Notes: generated from the sequence alone by a model not told the origin. DNA of 64,000 nt from Rhodopirellula baltica (GCA_002901265.1 PPHI01000031.1:23572-87571); one strand, 5' to 3'. Numbered from the stretch's first letter, positions 1 to 9,940 are shown. Numbers and translations are program-made.

Positions 1-1392
1 GTCTTTATCGCCAATCAACAATCCAACTTGTGTCATGTCTTCTTGCGGGGTGCCCGTTGGCGTGTAATGCATTTGGAAAACCAGTTTGGAACCGGCCGGA
101 ATTCGGCGTGCATATCCGGGTGGAAACTCGACGCCACGCTGTCCAGGGACATACGCACCGAGCCATCCGATACCACGAAAATCTGCATTGTCGGGAGGAC
201 GGATGAAAACGATGCAATGGTGAACGACCGCGCGATTGCCGGGGCGAACCTCTGTACCGACGACCCAGGTGTCTTCTTTGAACCCCGGATCGACAACGTA
301 GTATTGATAGTCAACCGACTCATCGGCCGGCACAACGAATGGCTGATCAGACATCGAGATGACCATGTCGGGATCACGCGAGAATTGCCATTTGTCGCCA
401 TCTTCAGCGATGGTGCGAGGCGGATTGACCAACGTCTTTGGCAGGTCGTTGACATTGCCAAATGGCATACCACCTTCGACCCAGTCTTTCACCGCCTGTT
501 TCTCTTTGTCAGGCATGTGACGAGCATTCAAAAACTCGCCGTGTTTCGGATCGGCGTGCCATGGCGGCATCCGTTGATCTTCAATGACTTCGACCATCAT
601 CGGCCCCCAACCGACGACTTCGGCATAGTCGGTCAATGCAAACGGCCCGATATCACCGCTGCGATGACACTCGTTGCACTGTCGGTCCAAGATTGGTGCG
701 ATGTCACGCGCGTACGTCAATTCGGTGGTGACGGGATCATCGGTGGCGTATCCGATCAAACAGCCGACCGGCTTGGTCACGGCAACGGTGATCGGTTCGC
801 CAGCGAGAAGCTCTTCGATCGCTTCGGCAAGATCTTCGCGATTGATTCTTGTTCGCGAGACACCTGGTTCGTATTCGTCATCCACACGACCTTGATAACG
901 AATCGAGAGGTCTTGATCCAACACGATGACTTCGGATGTTCGCGTCGCACCAAAATTTTTGCCGACGTCACCGCCGAAATCTTTCACCAGGGTGAAATCG
1001 ATCTGTTGTTCCTTGGCAAACGATTGCAAATCTTCCAGCGAATCCTGAGCGGTACTGCAAATGCCAATCAGGCGTACTGCTGGCGCATGCTCGGGGTGTT
1101 TTTGGTTGATCGTCTTGACCGTCTTGGAAACGCGGCTGGCATAGATTTTTACCAACGGGCATTCGGTTCCGACGAAAAACAACACATTGACTGGTGCCGC
1201 TGACGATTGGGACAGATTAACCTTGGCCCCGTCTGTATCGGGCAGTTCAAAAGTCAACGCGTTTGGTTTGTCGGCTGGTTTGTCGGCGGCGACAACGCTC
1301 GCCAACGGTCCGCTGAACGTCCCCGGCCCCAATAAGGCGATCGATAGACCGATCGTGAGCCAAAGACGCTTGAAACCGTTTTGAGAAATCAT
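1..1392 (-). CDS. Redoxin / c-type haem / Cu-monooxygenase fusion (3' end outside window)
   Basis: Partial: 464 codons are in the window and the reading frame is still open at base 1. An N-terminal signal peptide (about residues 1-36) is followed by an AhpC/TSA-type redoxin domain whose peroxidatic-type Cys lies in TECPLVK (about residue 78). A single haem-binding CNECH motif sits near residue 238. The C-terminal part resembles the copper type II ascorbate-dependent monooxygenase (PHM) fold, with VVHHC near residue 388 and MHYTPTG near 442. This three-part fusion is common in planctomycetes and points to a periplasmic redox enzyme; the substrate is unknown. The ATG start is chosen because it opens directly on the signal peptide. 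The long plus-strand frame over it is a shadow. It is divergent from the next gene. Confidence 0.85.
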   Translation of the reverse strand, partial: MISQNGFKRLWLTIGLSIALLGPGTFSGPLASVVAADKPADKPNALTFELPDTDGAKVNLSQSSAAPVNVLFFVGTECPLVKIYASRVSKTVKTINQKHPEHAPAVRLIGICSTAQDSLEDLQSFAKEQQIDFTLVKDFGGDVGKNFGATRTSEVIVLDQDLSIRYQGRVDDEYEPGVSRTRINREDLAEAIEELLAGEPITVAVTKPVGCLIGYATDDPVTTELTYARDIAPILDRQCNECHRSGDIGPFALTDYAEVVGWGPMMVEVIEDQRMPPWHADPKHGEFLNARHMPDKEKQAVKDWVEGGMPFGNVNDLPKTLVNPPRTIAEDGDKWQFSRDPDMVISMSDQPFVVPADESVDYQYYVVDPGFKEDTWVVGTEVRPGNRAVVHHCIVFIRPPDNADFRGIGWLGAYVPGQRGVEFPPGYARRIPAGSKLVFQMHYTPTGTPQEDMTQVGLLIGDKD

Positions 1393-1552
1393 TGAATCGT
1401 GACTCAAGCAAAGGGGGCGACGGATAGTTGCACAAGGGAGTCGGTTGGATTCTCCGCCGATCGAAACTCCAATGCAAGAGCGACACCCCACCTTTGAAAC
1501 TGCTTCCCGCCGGAGTGTGATCCTTTACACAAGATTCACAACCCCCAACCGA

Positions 1553-2986
1553 ATGGTGAACCAATTGACCTGTCTCGCTTTGATGACATTTTGTCGTTCG
1601 AAATTGAACGTCAGCGCACTAATGGCAATCGCGATGCTTTTGCTCGGAACGGTCGCCAACGCGATCGAGCCATTTCAAATCAAAGTGATTGACGCAGAAA
1701 ATGGCTGGCCGGTCCCCTTGGTGGAACTGCGGACGACACACCATGTCCGAATGGTGACTGACAATGCCGGCGTTGTCGCATTCGACCTTCCCGAGTTGAT
1801 GGATACCGAAGTCTGGTTGGAAATCGAAGGCCACGGTTACTCCGTTCCCAAAGACGGCTTCGGTTATCGCGGTGTTCGTGTGACCCCAACAGAAGGCGGA
1901 GAGGTCACGATCAAAGTCAATCGGCGTCTTCCCGCGAAGCGATTGGGACGAATCACCGGCGGCGGACTGTTTGCCGAGAGCCAAAAACTGGGGCAGCATT
2001 TGGATTGGCAAGAGCAACGGATCCTCGGTTGTGACAGCGTCCAAAACGCGATCCGCGGGAACAAGCTTTACTGGTGCTGGGGTGACACGACGCTGGCAAG
2101 CTATCCCTTGGGCCGATTCAATACGATCGGCGGTGTCACCGATCTGAAACCCCTGAGCGTATTCCAACCACCGGTCAAACTGCGATACGACTACTTCACC
2201 GATGACGCCGGTGTACCGCGTGATGTCGCCCCGATGCCTGGATCCGGCCCGACTTGGCTGATGGGCAATGCGTGCTTAAAAGACCGCGAGGGCAACGACC
2301 GAATCGTTTCGACGTATTCGAAAATCCGACCGCCGCTCGAAGAGTACGAAGTCGGGCTATGTGTCTGGAACGATTCGACCAACGAATTTGAGCGCACCAA
2401 AGTGCTGTGGGAGAAAACGGAAGATCAACGCCGCCCGCAGCCGACCCCGCAAGGTCATGCGGTTGCATGGCAAGACGAAGAAGGCAAATCTTGGATGCTG
2501 TTCGGCGATCCGCTTCCGACGCTTCGTTGTCCGGCCACCTTCGAATCCTGGCTCGACCCGACGACTTGGGAGGTTCTTCAACCGCAGCGATCGATTCCGA
2601 CAAAAGACAACCAAGACTCGATTCGCCCACACCGTGGCGCGATCGCTTGGAATTCCTATCGCGACAAATGGATCACCGTGTTCACGCAGTTTGGCGGAGA
2701 CAGTTCGCAACTGGGAGAGCTCTGGTACGCCGAAGCGGATTCGCCGCTCGGGCCGTGGAAAGACGCCATCAAAGTCGTCACGCACAATCGCTACACCTTT
2801 TACAACCCGCAGGTGCATCCAGAGTTCACCGAAGACGGGTCTCCGCTGCTGCTATTTGAAGCGACGTATACCTACACATTTTCCAGCACCACTGATCCGA
2901 CACCCCGTCACGATTACAACCAAGTCCTCTACCGCTTGGACTTGGACGAACTTGTCGCCGATCATCAATTCGACGCGAAGCCGTAA
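1553..2986 (+). CDS. Secreted beta-propeller protein with N-terminal carboxypeptidase-regulatory-like domain
   Basis: Secreted protein of unknown substrate. A signal peptide (hydrophobic stretch ending TVANA) precedes a beta-sandwich segment (IKVIDAENGWPVPLVELRT) of the carboxypeptidase-regulatory/Cna-B type. The remainder has the repeated aromatic and Asp pattern of a five-bladed propeller of the GH43/DUF4185 kind (FGDPLPTL, YNPQVHPEF, LLLFEATYT). Such proteins in planctomycetes are usually linked to polysaccharide use, which is inference here. The start is uncertain: ATG at 1553 or 1583 both give a signal peptide, and a frame opening at 1445 adds an unlikely leader. No clear Shine-Dalgarno was seen at any of them. 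Confidence 0.75.
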   Translation: MVNQLTCLALMTFCRSKLNVSALMAIAMLLLGTVANAIEPFQIKVIDAENGWPVPLVELRTTHHVRMVTDNAGVVAFDLPELMDTEVWLEIEGHGYSVPKDGFGYRGVRVTPTEGGEVTIKVNRRLPAKRLGRITGGGLFAESQKLGQHLDWQEQRILGCDSVQNAIRGNKLYWCWGDTTLASYPLGRFNTIGGVTDLKPLSVFQPPVKLRYDYFTDDAGVPRDVAPMPGSGPTWLMGNACLKDREGNDRIVSTYSKIRPPLEEYEVGLCVWNDSTNEFERTKVLWEKTEDQRRPQPTPQGHAVAWQDEEGKSWMLFGDPLPTLRCPATFESWLDPTTWEVLQPQRSIPTKDNQDSIRPHRGAIAWNSYRDKWITVFTQFGGDSSQLGELWYAEADSPLGPWKDAIKVVTHNRYTFYNPQVHPEFTEDGSPLLLFEATYTYTFSSTTDPTPRHDYNQVLYRLDLDELVADHQFDAKP

Positions 2987-3131
2987 TCAGTTCATGCTCG
3001 GTTCGCTGAGTACATCTTGGTTCGCATCGCTGTTTGCAAGGTAGGCTTCTGCGGTGCCGGGATGGGCTCTGGATAAGACGTCAGCCCCTCACCGGCCTGC
3101 ACGCAGTTTCGTTTCTGACCGGTGTCTGGCT

Positions 3132-3839
3132 ATGCAATTCTTTTCTTGTGCTACACGTTCGCGTCTTCTTTTGATGATTGTCGCGATCGCTTCATTCGCT
3201 TTCCCAACGATCGAGTCGTATGGGCAATCACCGGGACGTCGCGCGGCAAGAAGGCCTGAGCAAAGCCAACCGGACCTGCCCAGCGACCCACAACTGCTTA
3301 GCCTCCACCGCGACTTTATTGTCAAAGCGGAAAAGCTTGCCTACGAATACGAACGCAAAAAGCAGTTCGATAAAGCTCGCGATGTTTTTGAAGCGATGGT
3401 GAGGTTGGTCCCACAACACACCGAAGCCGAAGCGGGCCTAAACCGCATCATGCAGATGCAAAAGATGCAAGACCGCAAAGTGATCGAGGTCGATGCGAAG
3501 TCGGGATGGCAGGACAGCGGCGTCGTGTTGCAACAAGACATGCCCGTCCACATTGAAGTCCGCGGGACCTGGAAAGTCGTCATGGAGACGGACTATCAAG
3601 GAATTCAAATCCCAGACAAGCTGCAACCGAAAGACTCTCGGATCAAACTCGGCACACTCATCGGCCTGATCGCGAGCTCGCCCGCCGAGCTCGAAACCGC
3701 CAAGCCGTTTCCGATCAAGCCGGGTGAAGACTTTGTCAATAAACAGACAGGGCGGTTGTATCTACGCATGTTTGACATCGACCCGTCGGATAACGACGGA
3801 AAGATCTATGTCGGCGTTCAGAGCACGTTTGCCAACTAG
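3132..3839 (+). CDS. Secreted protein with TPR-like helix pair and LecA-like beta-sandwich
   Basis: A signal peptide (MQFFSCATRSR then a hydrophobic run ending ESYGQ) is followed by a helical segment with one TPR-like unit (FDKARDVFEAMVRLVPQHTEAEAG). The C-terminal domain starts with an 'aksgWQDSGVVLQQDMPV' strand pattern and ends GRLYLRMFDIDPSDNDGKIYVGV. This resembles the PA-IL (LecA) galactose-binding fold seen in many planctomycete exported proteins. The ATG at 3132 is preferred over 3054 because it starts the signal peptide. It ends tail-to-tail with the next gene, which is on the opposite strand and overlaps it by four bases. Function is unknown; carbohydrate binding is inference. Confidence 0.75.
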   Translation: MQFFSCATRSRLLLMIVAIASFAFPTIESYGQSPGRRAARRPEQSQPDLPSDPQLLSLHRDFIVKAEKLAYEYERKKQFDKARDVFEAMVRLVPQHTEAEAGLNRIMQMQKMQDRKVIEVDAKSGWQDSGVVLQQDMPVHIEVRGTWKVVMETDYQGIQIPDKLQPKDSRIKLGTLIGLIASSPAELETAKPFPIKPGEDFVNKQTGRLYLRMFDIDPSDNDGKIYVGVQSTFAN

Positions 3840-5170
3840 CGATCGCTCACGTCAACACACACAATTTCTTTGTCGTTGCGAATAAACAGCTTGCCATCAT
3901 CAACGGCAGGTGCACTCCAAACGACGCGGCGTCCGAAAGCAACCCCGGTCGGTTCAATGACGTGCGCCCGGTCAATTTCGTTGTATCCATCGGCCGTCAT
4001 CTCGGCGATCACTAAATCACCGAGTTCAGTGAACATCAAGTAACGATCATCACCCTTGGGTGCCATAATGAATGCGGTCGCCGATTGGATCGGACGTTCG
4101 GCGATCGGCTGGCCGGTTTCCCAAAGTCGGTCTCCCGATGGCAACTCGACGCCCATCAACGTTCCCTTTTGGTCAAACCCGTACAGCATGTTTCCGTCAA
4201 GGATCGGCTGTACGTTGACTGGAGAAATGGCATGCCTATTTTCGTCTTGCCAAACGACCGTCATCGCAGGTTTGTCATCGGCAAGTTCCAGCAGCAGGTT
4301 CTTGTTGGAGTAGCCGCCAATGTACAAGTACGTTTTGCCATCGATGGTTGTCGTCACCGGTGACATGATGATCGAACCGTTGGTCGCTTCATACGGTGTC
4401 GTCCAGTAAACCTTGCCAGTCTCGGGATCCAAACAGTTGACCGCGTCGGCTCCAGCGGTGATCAATTGACGCGTCCCACCGGCGTTGATAATCGTCGGGG
4501 GAACGTAGCCTTGCTCCGAGGCCGTGCCCTGACGCCAAATCTCTTCGCCAGTGCGTTTGTTGAACGCGACCACGTGTGAACCGGTACCGCCAACGACACA
4601 AATCAATTTGTCGCCATCGATCAGTGGATGACTTGCATAGCCCCACAAAGCGACCTTCGTGGAATATTCCTTCGGCAGATCTTTGCTCCAGACGATCGAT
4701 CCGTCTTGAGTTTGGAAACAGATCAGTTGCCCTTCGGCACCCAACGTGATCACGGTGTCGCCATCGACAATTGGCGTGCAGCGCGGCCCCGCCGGGTACG
4801 AGATCGAGTAGGAAACGGGGTAGGCGTGGCTCCACAATTCCTTGCCAGTGCTCGCATCAAGACAGCGCACTCGTTCGCGGCCGGTCAGCTTGGCTCGCTC
4901 AAAATTCGCAACCGTGCTGTCTTGGTTGGATTCATAGTCGGTCAAGTAAACCCGACCGCCAGCAACCGCCGGTCCCGAATATCCGCCAGCGGTGGGCGTT
5001 TTCCAAACCACTTCCGGCGCTTTGGCGGTGAAATCGGCTGGCAGTTTCAAATCACTAGGGCGATTGTCACGGTTCGGCCCCATCCAACCCGGCCACTCAG
5101 CCGAGGACGTGCCGGCCGGAGTGAGCAACAAAAGGGCAGCGAGGGGCTGACGAAGACTTCGAAGCCGCAT
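3836..5170 (-). CDS. Secreted PQQ-like (BamB-like) beta-propeller protein
   Basis: A signal peptide (MRLRSLRQPLAALLLLTPAG) is followed by repeated propeller blades with the typical W-motif endings (DASTGKELWSHAY, NKRTGEEIWRQG, DPETGKVYWTTPY, PSGDRLWETG). The family is PQQ-binding-like WD40-type repeat, about 445 residues. Planctomycetes carry many such periplasmic proteins and most have no assigned substrate. There is no evidence for actual PQQ binding or for a BamB role, because no bam genes are nearby. The ATG at 5170 begins the signal peptide; an in-frame ATG at 5215 would add 15 residues. Confidence 0.88.
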   Translation of the reverse strand: MRLRSLRQPLAALLLLTPAGTSSAEWPGWMGPNRDNRPSDLKLPADFTAKAPEVVWKTPTAGGYSGPAVAGGRVYLTDYESNQDSTVANFERAKLTGRERVRCLDASTGKELWSHAYPVSYSISYPAGPRCTPIVDGDTVITLGAEGQLICFQTQDGSIVWSKDLPKEYSTKVALWGYASHPLIDGDKLICVVGGTGSHVVAFNKRTGEEIWRQGTASEQGYVPPTIINAGGTRQLITAGADAVNCLDPETGKVYWTTPYEATNGSIIMSPVTTTIDGKTYLYIGGYSNKNLLLELADDKPAMTVVWQDENRHAISPVNVQPILDGNMLYGFDQKGTLMGVELPSGDRLWETGQPIAERPIQSATAFIMAPKGDDRYLMFTELGDLVIAEMTADGYNEIDRAHVIEPTGVAFGRRVVWSAPAVDDGKLFIRNDKEIVCVDVSDR

Positions 5171-5525
5171 GTGTATTGTCCCGAAAAAAGATGAGTTGAT
5201 ATCAAAGCGGGACATGACTTACGCACGCCCCACGCACGACTCGCCCAAGACGTATTGACGCCGCGAACCAGTCACAACCAGCGGAAATCATACCCCCATT
5301 TCAGGCAGCCTGAGCCGCAACAACATCGATGTTGATGGATGGGCGAGGACGATTCTGACGAATAACGAGGACGAACGGATCCGCTTGCGGCAGGTACTTC
5401 GCTAAAACCCCCGCCTTACGCAATAAATCGCGTGCATTGCAATTTTTCGCATAGACGAAAGAAACCGATTCGACCAACTTCACGTGACTAGCTAGAATGC
5501 GACCGCAGGAGCGCCAGGGTTTTGT
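5171..5525. other. Intergenic stretch with one doubtful small frame
   Basis: About 355 bases between the propeller gene and the alpha/beta hydrolase. The only candidate is the minus-strand frame listed separately at 5301-5483. No repeat or RNA gene was recognised. Confidence 0.5.
5301..5483 (-). CDS. Possible small protein (60 aa), GTG start
   Basis: A GTG-initiated frame encodes a 60-residue peptide with a balanced composition (KLVESVSFVYAKN at the start, INIDVVAAQAA at the end). It is open well above the GTG and uses ordinary-looking codons. No Shine-Dalgarno is seen upstream and no family is recognised. It would be divergent from the hydrolase gene, with only about 40 bases between. It may equally be chance. 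Confidence 0.3.
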   Translation of the reverse strand: MKLVESVSFVYAKNCNARDLLRKAGVLAKYLPQADPFVLVIRQNRPRPSINIDVVAAQAA

Positions 5526-6422
5526 ATGCGGGAATGCTTTGAAGCGGCCCGAATGGGACCTCAAAGCTCTCTCTCATCTAGGATTTTTCAACTTCGTTCG
5601 ACCGATATTCCGTCTGTGCTTCTCAAACGTTCTTCCGATACGCAGGCCGAAAAGACGACCGGAATTGATCCGAAACAGGTCGTCGAGATGGGCAGCGGGG
5701 ACCAAACCGTTCTGTTCCTGCATGGCTTATTCGGATCGCCAAAGCACTGGCAAGATGTGATGGAGCGACTGGCGAGTCGCTACCGTGTGATCGCTCCCCA
5801 ATTGCCTGTCGATTACCAGCCCGGTCGCCGCAAACACGGAATCAGTGCGATCGCGGACTTGAGCAATCAAGTTCGCCAAATGATCGACGCGATGCAGATC
5901 GAGCCCTTTGTCCTGTGCGGAAATTCACTTGGCGGTCTGGTGGCAATTGACCTGTGTGCCAGCCAAAACGATTATGCCAAGGGCTTGGTGCTCGCCGGTA
6001 GCGCGGGTCTTTTCGAGCGGAGCCCGATCGGCGGCATGCGTCCACGACCGTCACGCGAGTACATTCGCAAAACGGTTGGCGATATCGTTTTTCGCCAGGA
6101 ACTCGTCACCGACGAGTTGATTGACGAGTGGTACAAGTCGGTGACCGATCGTGACTACGTGCGATTCATTTTGCGAGTGTCGCGTGCGACACGTGATCGG
6201 ACGGTCGAAAAAGAACTGTCAAAACTAGACCTCCCAACGATGATCATCTGGGGTCACCAAGATACGATCACGCCGCCATCGACGGGGCGTGAATTTCAAC
6301 GTCGTATCAAAGGCTCGCGGTTGGAATTTATCGATGACTGCGGACACGCGCCAAACTGGGAACGCCCCGAGGCCTTTGCGGACCTGTTGGAAGAGTTCTT
6401 GCCAACCTGCTTCGACGAATAA
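5526..6422 (+). CDS. Alpha/beta hydrolase
   Basis: Single-domain alpha/beta hydrolase of about 298 residues. Visible elements: oxyanion strand FLHGLFGS, nucleophile elbow GNSLGG, acid loop WGHQDTITPP and catalytic His in DCGHAPNWE. The pattern fits the MhpC/BphD-like esterase and hydrolase group; the substrate cannot be told. The start could also be the in-frame ATG at 5553, giving a slightly shorter N-terminus; there is no signal peptide. The stop is six bases before the transporter gene start, so the two are probably co-transcribed. Confidence 0.88.
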   Translation: MRECFEAARMGPQSSLSSRIFQLRSTDIPSVLLKRSSDTQAEKTTGIDPKQVVEMGSGDQTVLFLHGLFGSPKHWQDVMERLASRYRVIAPQLPVDYQPGRRKHGISAIADLSNQVRQMIDAMQIEPFVLCGNSLGGLVAIDLCASQNDYAKGLVLAGSAGLFERSPIGGMRPRPSREYIRKTVGDIVFRQELVTDELIDEWYKSVTDRDYVRFILRVSRATRDRTVEKELSKLDLPTMIIWGHQDTITPPSTGREFQRRIKGSRLEFIDDCGHAPNWERPEAFADLLEEFLPTCFDE

Positions 6423-6427
6423 TCGAT

Positions 6428-8698
6428 TTGTCCCACTCTGATCACGCTGACCCGACTGGCGACCATCCTTCCGGAGCCGCACCGACGCCCGAAGAAGTCG
6501 ATCGGCCTGCCGTTGTTGAACGGACAAAAACGTCGGTATCGATCCTGCTGATCGCCGCAATCTTTGCACCGTTGGTGGTGTTCGCGGCGATCAAGGCGCT
6601 GCGTAGTACATCCAACGATCCACGCCAGTGGCTGCCGAAGTCTTTTGCAGCAACCGAAACTTACGACTGGTTCGGCGAGCAGTTCGGCACCGACGAAATT
6701 GCCGTGGTCAGTTGGCCAGGCTGTGATTTGGATGACCCACGCGCCACGGAATTGGCCGAGTCATTGGCCGCGACCAAATACTTTCAATCGGTTCGCACGG
6801 GCCAATCCACCGTCGAGCGATTAATGAGTTCGCCGTTAAGCCTGTCGCGTGAAGCCGCGATCAATCGCTTGACGGGGTCCCTGATCGGGGCAGACCACCT
6901 CTCGACCTGTTTAATCCTGACGACCTCCCCCGACGGCCAAGACGACCGTACCGGTGCGGTTGCCGAAATCGAAAAGCAAGCCGCAGAACTCGTCGGGATC
7001 CCTGCGGACGAACTCAAGCTTGCCGGCCCCACCGTCGACGCCGCAATGATCGATGCCGAAAGCCGCAAGCTGCTCTTTAGCTTGGCGGGCCTGTCTGCAA
7101 TCGTTTCGTTTTGTGTCGCGTCATTTCGTCTGCAAAGTATCCAGTTGGCGATCGCCGTTTTGGTCACAGCGATCTACTGCACCGGCATGTCGCTCGGCGT
7201 GTTGTATGTCACCGGCAGCCGTATGAATCTGTTGATGACGATGCTGCCACCGCTGATCTATGTCTTGACGGTCTCGTCGGCGGTCCACTTGGCGAACTAC
7301 TATCGCGACGCACTCGAAGACAACCCCGAAGGCATCTCACCCGTTCGCTTGGCCGTCTCGCACGGCTGGGTTCCATGTTCGCTCGCCGCACTGACGACGG
7401 CAATCGGATTGATCTCGTTGATCTTCAGCAAGATCGAACCGATTCAAGAGTTCGGTTTGTTCTCGTCGATCGGCGTCGTGCTGAGCGTGATCAGTCTATT
7501 CGTATTGTTGCCAGCGGCACTGCGTGTTTTTCCGCCGCGTATCCGTAGCAAGCCTGTTGTCGAACAATCGCGGTTGGCGCGTCGCTTTGCCGATTTCATC
7601 ATCGGGCGACACGCTTGGCTGGCGATTGGGTGCATCGCGGTGATGGCGGTTTGTGGCTCACGAATTCCGTCCATCCAATCGACCGTACGGCTGCAAGATC
7701 GATTCTTGCCGGACAGCGACGTGATCAACGATTACCGTTGGTTGGAAGAACATGTCGGCCCGATGGTGCCGCTGGAAGTGGTTGTGCACTTCGACAAGTC
7801 GGACGCCCGTGATCGGGTGGAGCAAATCAAATTGGTTGCCAAAGTCCAATCACAAATTGCCAAGATTGGCGACTACGTGGCCACGATGTCGGCATTCAAC
7901 TTCAGCCCCGCTTTGCCGCGCGGTCACACGGTCCGCGATATCGTCGTTCGCAAAGTCATCAACGGTAAATCGATCCATGATCAATTGACCGAGACGCGGT
8001 ACTTGCGCGAAACGGATCAAGAAATCCTGTGGCGAATCTCGGTACGAGCCGACGCGATCGGGAACCTTGATTATGGGTTGTTGGCCGAGCGGATCGAGAA
8101 AACGGTATCGCCGACCCTGGACGAGCAGAACATCAAAGGGACTTTCACGGGTGTGATCCCGTTGATTTATAAAGCCCAGCGGCAACTGCTGATGGACTTG
8201 TTCCGCAGCTTTCTGGTCGCGTTCGGAATCATCGCGTTTGTGTTGCTGTTCGTGCTGCGCAGTATTGGCGCGACCTGCTTGACGATGCTGCCCAATATCT
8301 TTCCGGCAGTGATCGTGTTTGGCGGCGTGCAGTGGTGCGGCATCCCGGTGCAAATCGGTTCGGTGATGACGGCCAGTGCGGCGCTGGGAATCGCGGTGGA
8401 CGACACCGTTCACCTGCTGACTTGGTTTCGTCGTGGCATCGACGAAGGTCTGTCTCGGCACGACGCGATTCGTGACGCATTCAGCCGATGCTCTGGCGCG
8501 ATGGTGCATACGACGTTGATCTGTTCGTCAGGCCTGATCGTGTTCGCACTCAGCACCTTTGTGCCAGTGCTGCACTTCGCGTACTTGATGGTCCTGCTGT
8601 TGCTATCCGCCTTGGTCGGCGACCTAATCTTGCTGCCCGCAATTCTTGCCGGGCCACTGGGCAGGTTCTTCGAAAAACGTTCTGACGATGCGAAGTAG
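6428..8698 (+). CDS. MMPL/RND-family transporter with sterol-sensing-like domains
   Basis: A 756-residue inner-membrane protein with the RND/MMPL layout. One TM near residues 38-58 is followed by a periplasmic loop, then a bundle of TMs (about 220-365). TM about 395-415, a second large loop, and a second bundle (about 595-745) complete it. The second bundle contains GIAVDDTVHLLTWFRRG, whose acidic pair is typical of proton relay in this superfamily. The architecture matches the HAE3-like and hopanoid/lipid exporter group rather than AcrB. Translation seems to start at a TTG, since no ATG occurs upstream of conserved sequence. It follows the hydrolase gene by five bases. Confidence 0.85.
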   Translation: MSHSDHADPTGDHPSGAAPTPEEVDRPAVVERTKTSVSILLIAAIFAPLVVFAAIKALRSTSNDPRQWLPKSFAATETYDWFGEQFGTDEIAVVSWPGCDLDDPRATELAESLAATKYFQSVRTGQSTVERLMSSPLSLSREAAINRLTGSLIGADHLSTCLILTTSPDGQDDRTGAVAEIEKQAAELVGIPADELKLAGPTVDAAMIDAESRKLLFSLAGLSAIVSFCVASFRLQSIQLAIAVLVTAIYCTGMSLGVLYVTGSRMNLLMTMLPPLIYVLTVSSAVHLANYYRDALEDNPEGISPVRLAVSHGWVPCSLAALTTAIGLISLIFSKIEPIQEFGLFSSIGVVLSVISLFVLLPAALRVFPPRIRSKPVVEQSRLARRFADFIIGRHAWLAIGCIAVMAVCGSRIPSIQSTVRLQDRFLPDSDVINDYRWLEEHVGPMVPLEVVVHFDKSDARDRVEQIKLVAKVQSQIAKIGDYVATMSAFNFSPALPRGHTVRDIVVRKVINGKSIHDQLTETRYLRETDQEILWRISVRADAIGNLDYGLLAERIEKTVSPTLDEQNIKGTFTGVIPLIYKAQRQLLMDLFRSFLVAFGIIAFVLLFVLRSIGATCLTMLPNIFPAVIVFGGVQWCGIPVQIGSVMTASAALGIAVDDTVHLLTWFRRGIDEGLSRHDAIRDAFSRCSGAMVHTTLICSSGLIVFALSTFVPVLHFAYLMVLLLLSALVGDLILLPAILAGPLGRFFEKRSDDAK

Positions 8699-8701
8699 CG
8701 G

Positions 8702-9940
8702 CTACGCGGCGAGGCTTCTTCGAACGCCTGCTGCCGAATCGATGCAGCGATAGAGTTCTTCGCGGATGGCTCGTTCGCGCGGATCATCGAAGATTCGGAA
8801 GCTCATCGTGTTGGTCAAGTAAGCGAACGAAAGTTGCTTCGACGGGTCTGCCATCCCGAAGCAACCGCCGGCGCCAGGACAGCCAAAGGCGGCTTCATCG
8901 CTTCCGAATTGGAACCCATCACTGGGTTTTGAAAATCCAAACCCGTACGCGACATCAAGCTTTAACACCGCATCGCGAGAACCGCGAATGGGCAGCTCAG
9001 CCGGGCGGCAGAGTTCGGCAAAGGTGTTGTCGGATAGGCCCAATGCTTCGCCACCTCGCGCCAACGCGTCGTAGATCTTGGCCACCGCGCGGGCTTGGCC
9101 AAAGCCGCCAGCCGATGGGATTTCGACGCGGCGAAACTCGGGTTCGGCCAGCGCTGCGGGGTCACCGAGGTGCATGAACTTCACGGACCGCGCCGTCAGT
9201 GATCGTGGCCAGATGCCGGCCATGATCATTCCCGGCGGCAATTCGTTCAGGTGGGCGAGGGCACGGATCTTGTGATAGCCGTGTGTTTGGCTGATCTGAT
9301 CGGCAGGGATCGAATCGGGCAGCCCAATATAAAACGGTGCGTCGAGCGGCTCGGCGATTTCGTCACGAAAGAACTGCCCCAGCGATCGGCCGTGCGGGTC
9401 GGTGCGGCGGATCAGTTCGTTTTGGTACCAACCCAGCGTGAACGTGTGATAGCCGTGCCGATTTCCGGGGGTCCAAAGAGGCTCTTGGTTGGCCAGCAAC
9501 TCGCCGAGTAAGTCTTGGTTGGCGAGGTCTTGCGGGGTGATCGAGTTGTCGATCGTGATCAGGCCGGCTTGGTGTGCCAGCAGCTGCCGGATCGTGATCG
9601 CTTGTTTGCCACGGCATCCGAATTCGGGCCAGTACTCGGCGACGGGCGCGTCCAATTCGAAATAGCCCCGTCCGTGGGCAACTGCCATGGCGGCCGCGGC
9701 CATCCCTTTCGTCACCGAGAAGACGAGCGAAAGCGTGTCTTCGTTCCATGGCATACCGCTTCGATGACATCGGGTGCCGGCCCACAAGTCGACGACTTTT
9801 TCGCCGCGATGATAGATCGCACAGGCGGCTCCGCGTTCACCACGCGAGCGAAAATTTTCTGCGAACGCTTCGGCGACCGGTTCGAAACCGGATGCAACGT
9901 GGCCGCTGAGGACCAGGGTATCGGATGAGATCGTTCGCAT
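8702..9940 (-). CDS. Serine hydrolase of the class C beta-lactamase / EstB fold
   Basis: About 412 residues. The SxxK catalytic motif is in VFSVTKGMAA, and a YxN-like position lies in FTLGWYQNEL. A conserved late segment (FGCPGAGGCFGMADP) corresponds to the KTG-like HxG region of EstB-type esterases. No signal peptide is apparent, so a cytoplasmic esterase or transesterase is more likely than antibiotic hydrolysis. The ATG at 9940 (MRTISSDTL) is preferred; an upstream ATG at 9994 adds a polar leader. Its stop lies three bases from the stop of the convergent transporter gene. Confidence 0.85.
   Translation of the reverse strand: MRTISSDTLVLSGHVASGFEPVAEAFAENFRSRGERGAACAIYHRGEKVVDLWAGTRCHRSGMPWNEDTLSLVFSVTKGMAAAAMAVAHGRGYFELDAPVAEYWPEFGCRGKQAITIRQLLAHQAGLITIDNSITPQDLANQDLLGELLANQEPLWTPGNRHGYHTFTLGWYQNELIRRTDPHGRSLGQFFRDEIAEPLDAPFYIGLPDSIPADQISQTHGYHKIRALAHLNELPPGMIMAGIWPRSLTARSVKFMHLGDPAALAEPEFRRVEIPSAGGFGQARAVAKIYDALARGGEALGLSDNTFAELCRPAELPIRGSRDAVLKLDVAYGFGFSKPSDGFQFGSDEAAFGCPGAGGCFGMADPSKQLSFAYLTNTMSFRIFDDPRERAIREELYRCIDSAAGVRRSLAA

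Noticed and set aside
28..1203. 391-codon plus-strand open frame
   Set aside because: It lies opposite the redoxin/haem/Cu-monooxygenase gene, whose motifs are clear on the minus strand. The plus-strand product has no recognisable domain.
2361..3044. 227-codon plus-strand frame inside the propeller gene
   Set aside because: Arg/Ser/Thr-rich out-of-frame shadow of the gene at 1553-2986.
8702..9940. True beta-lactamase resistance gene
   Set aside because: SxxK is present, but there is no signal peptide and the sequence fits EstB-like esterases of the same fold.
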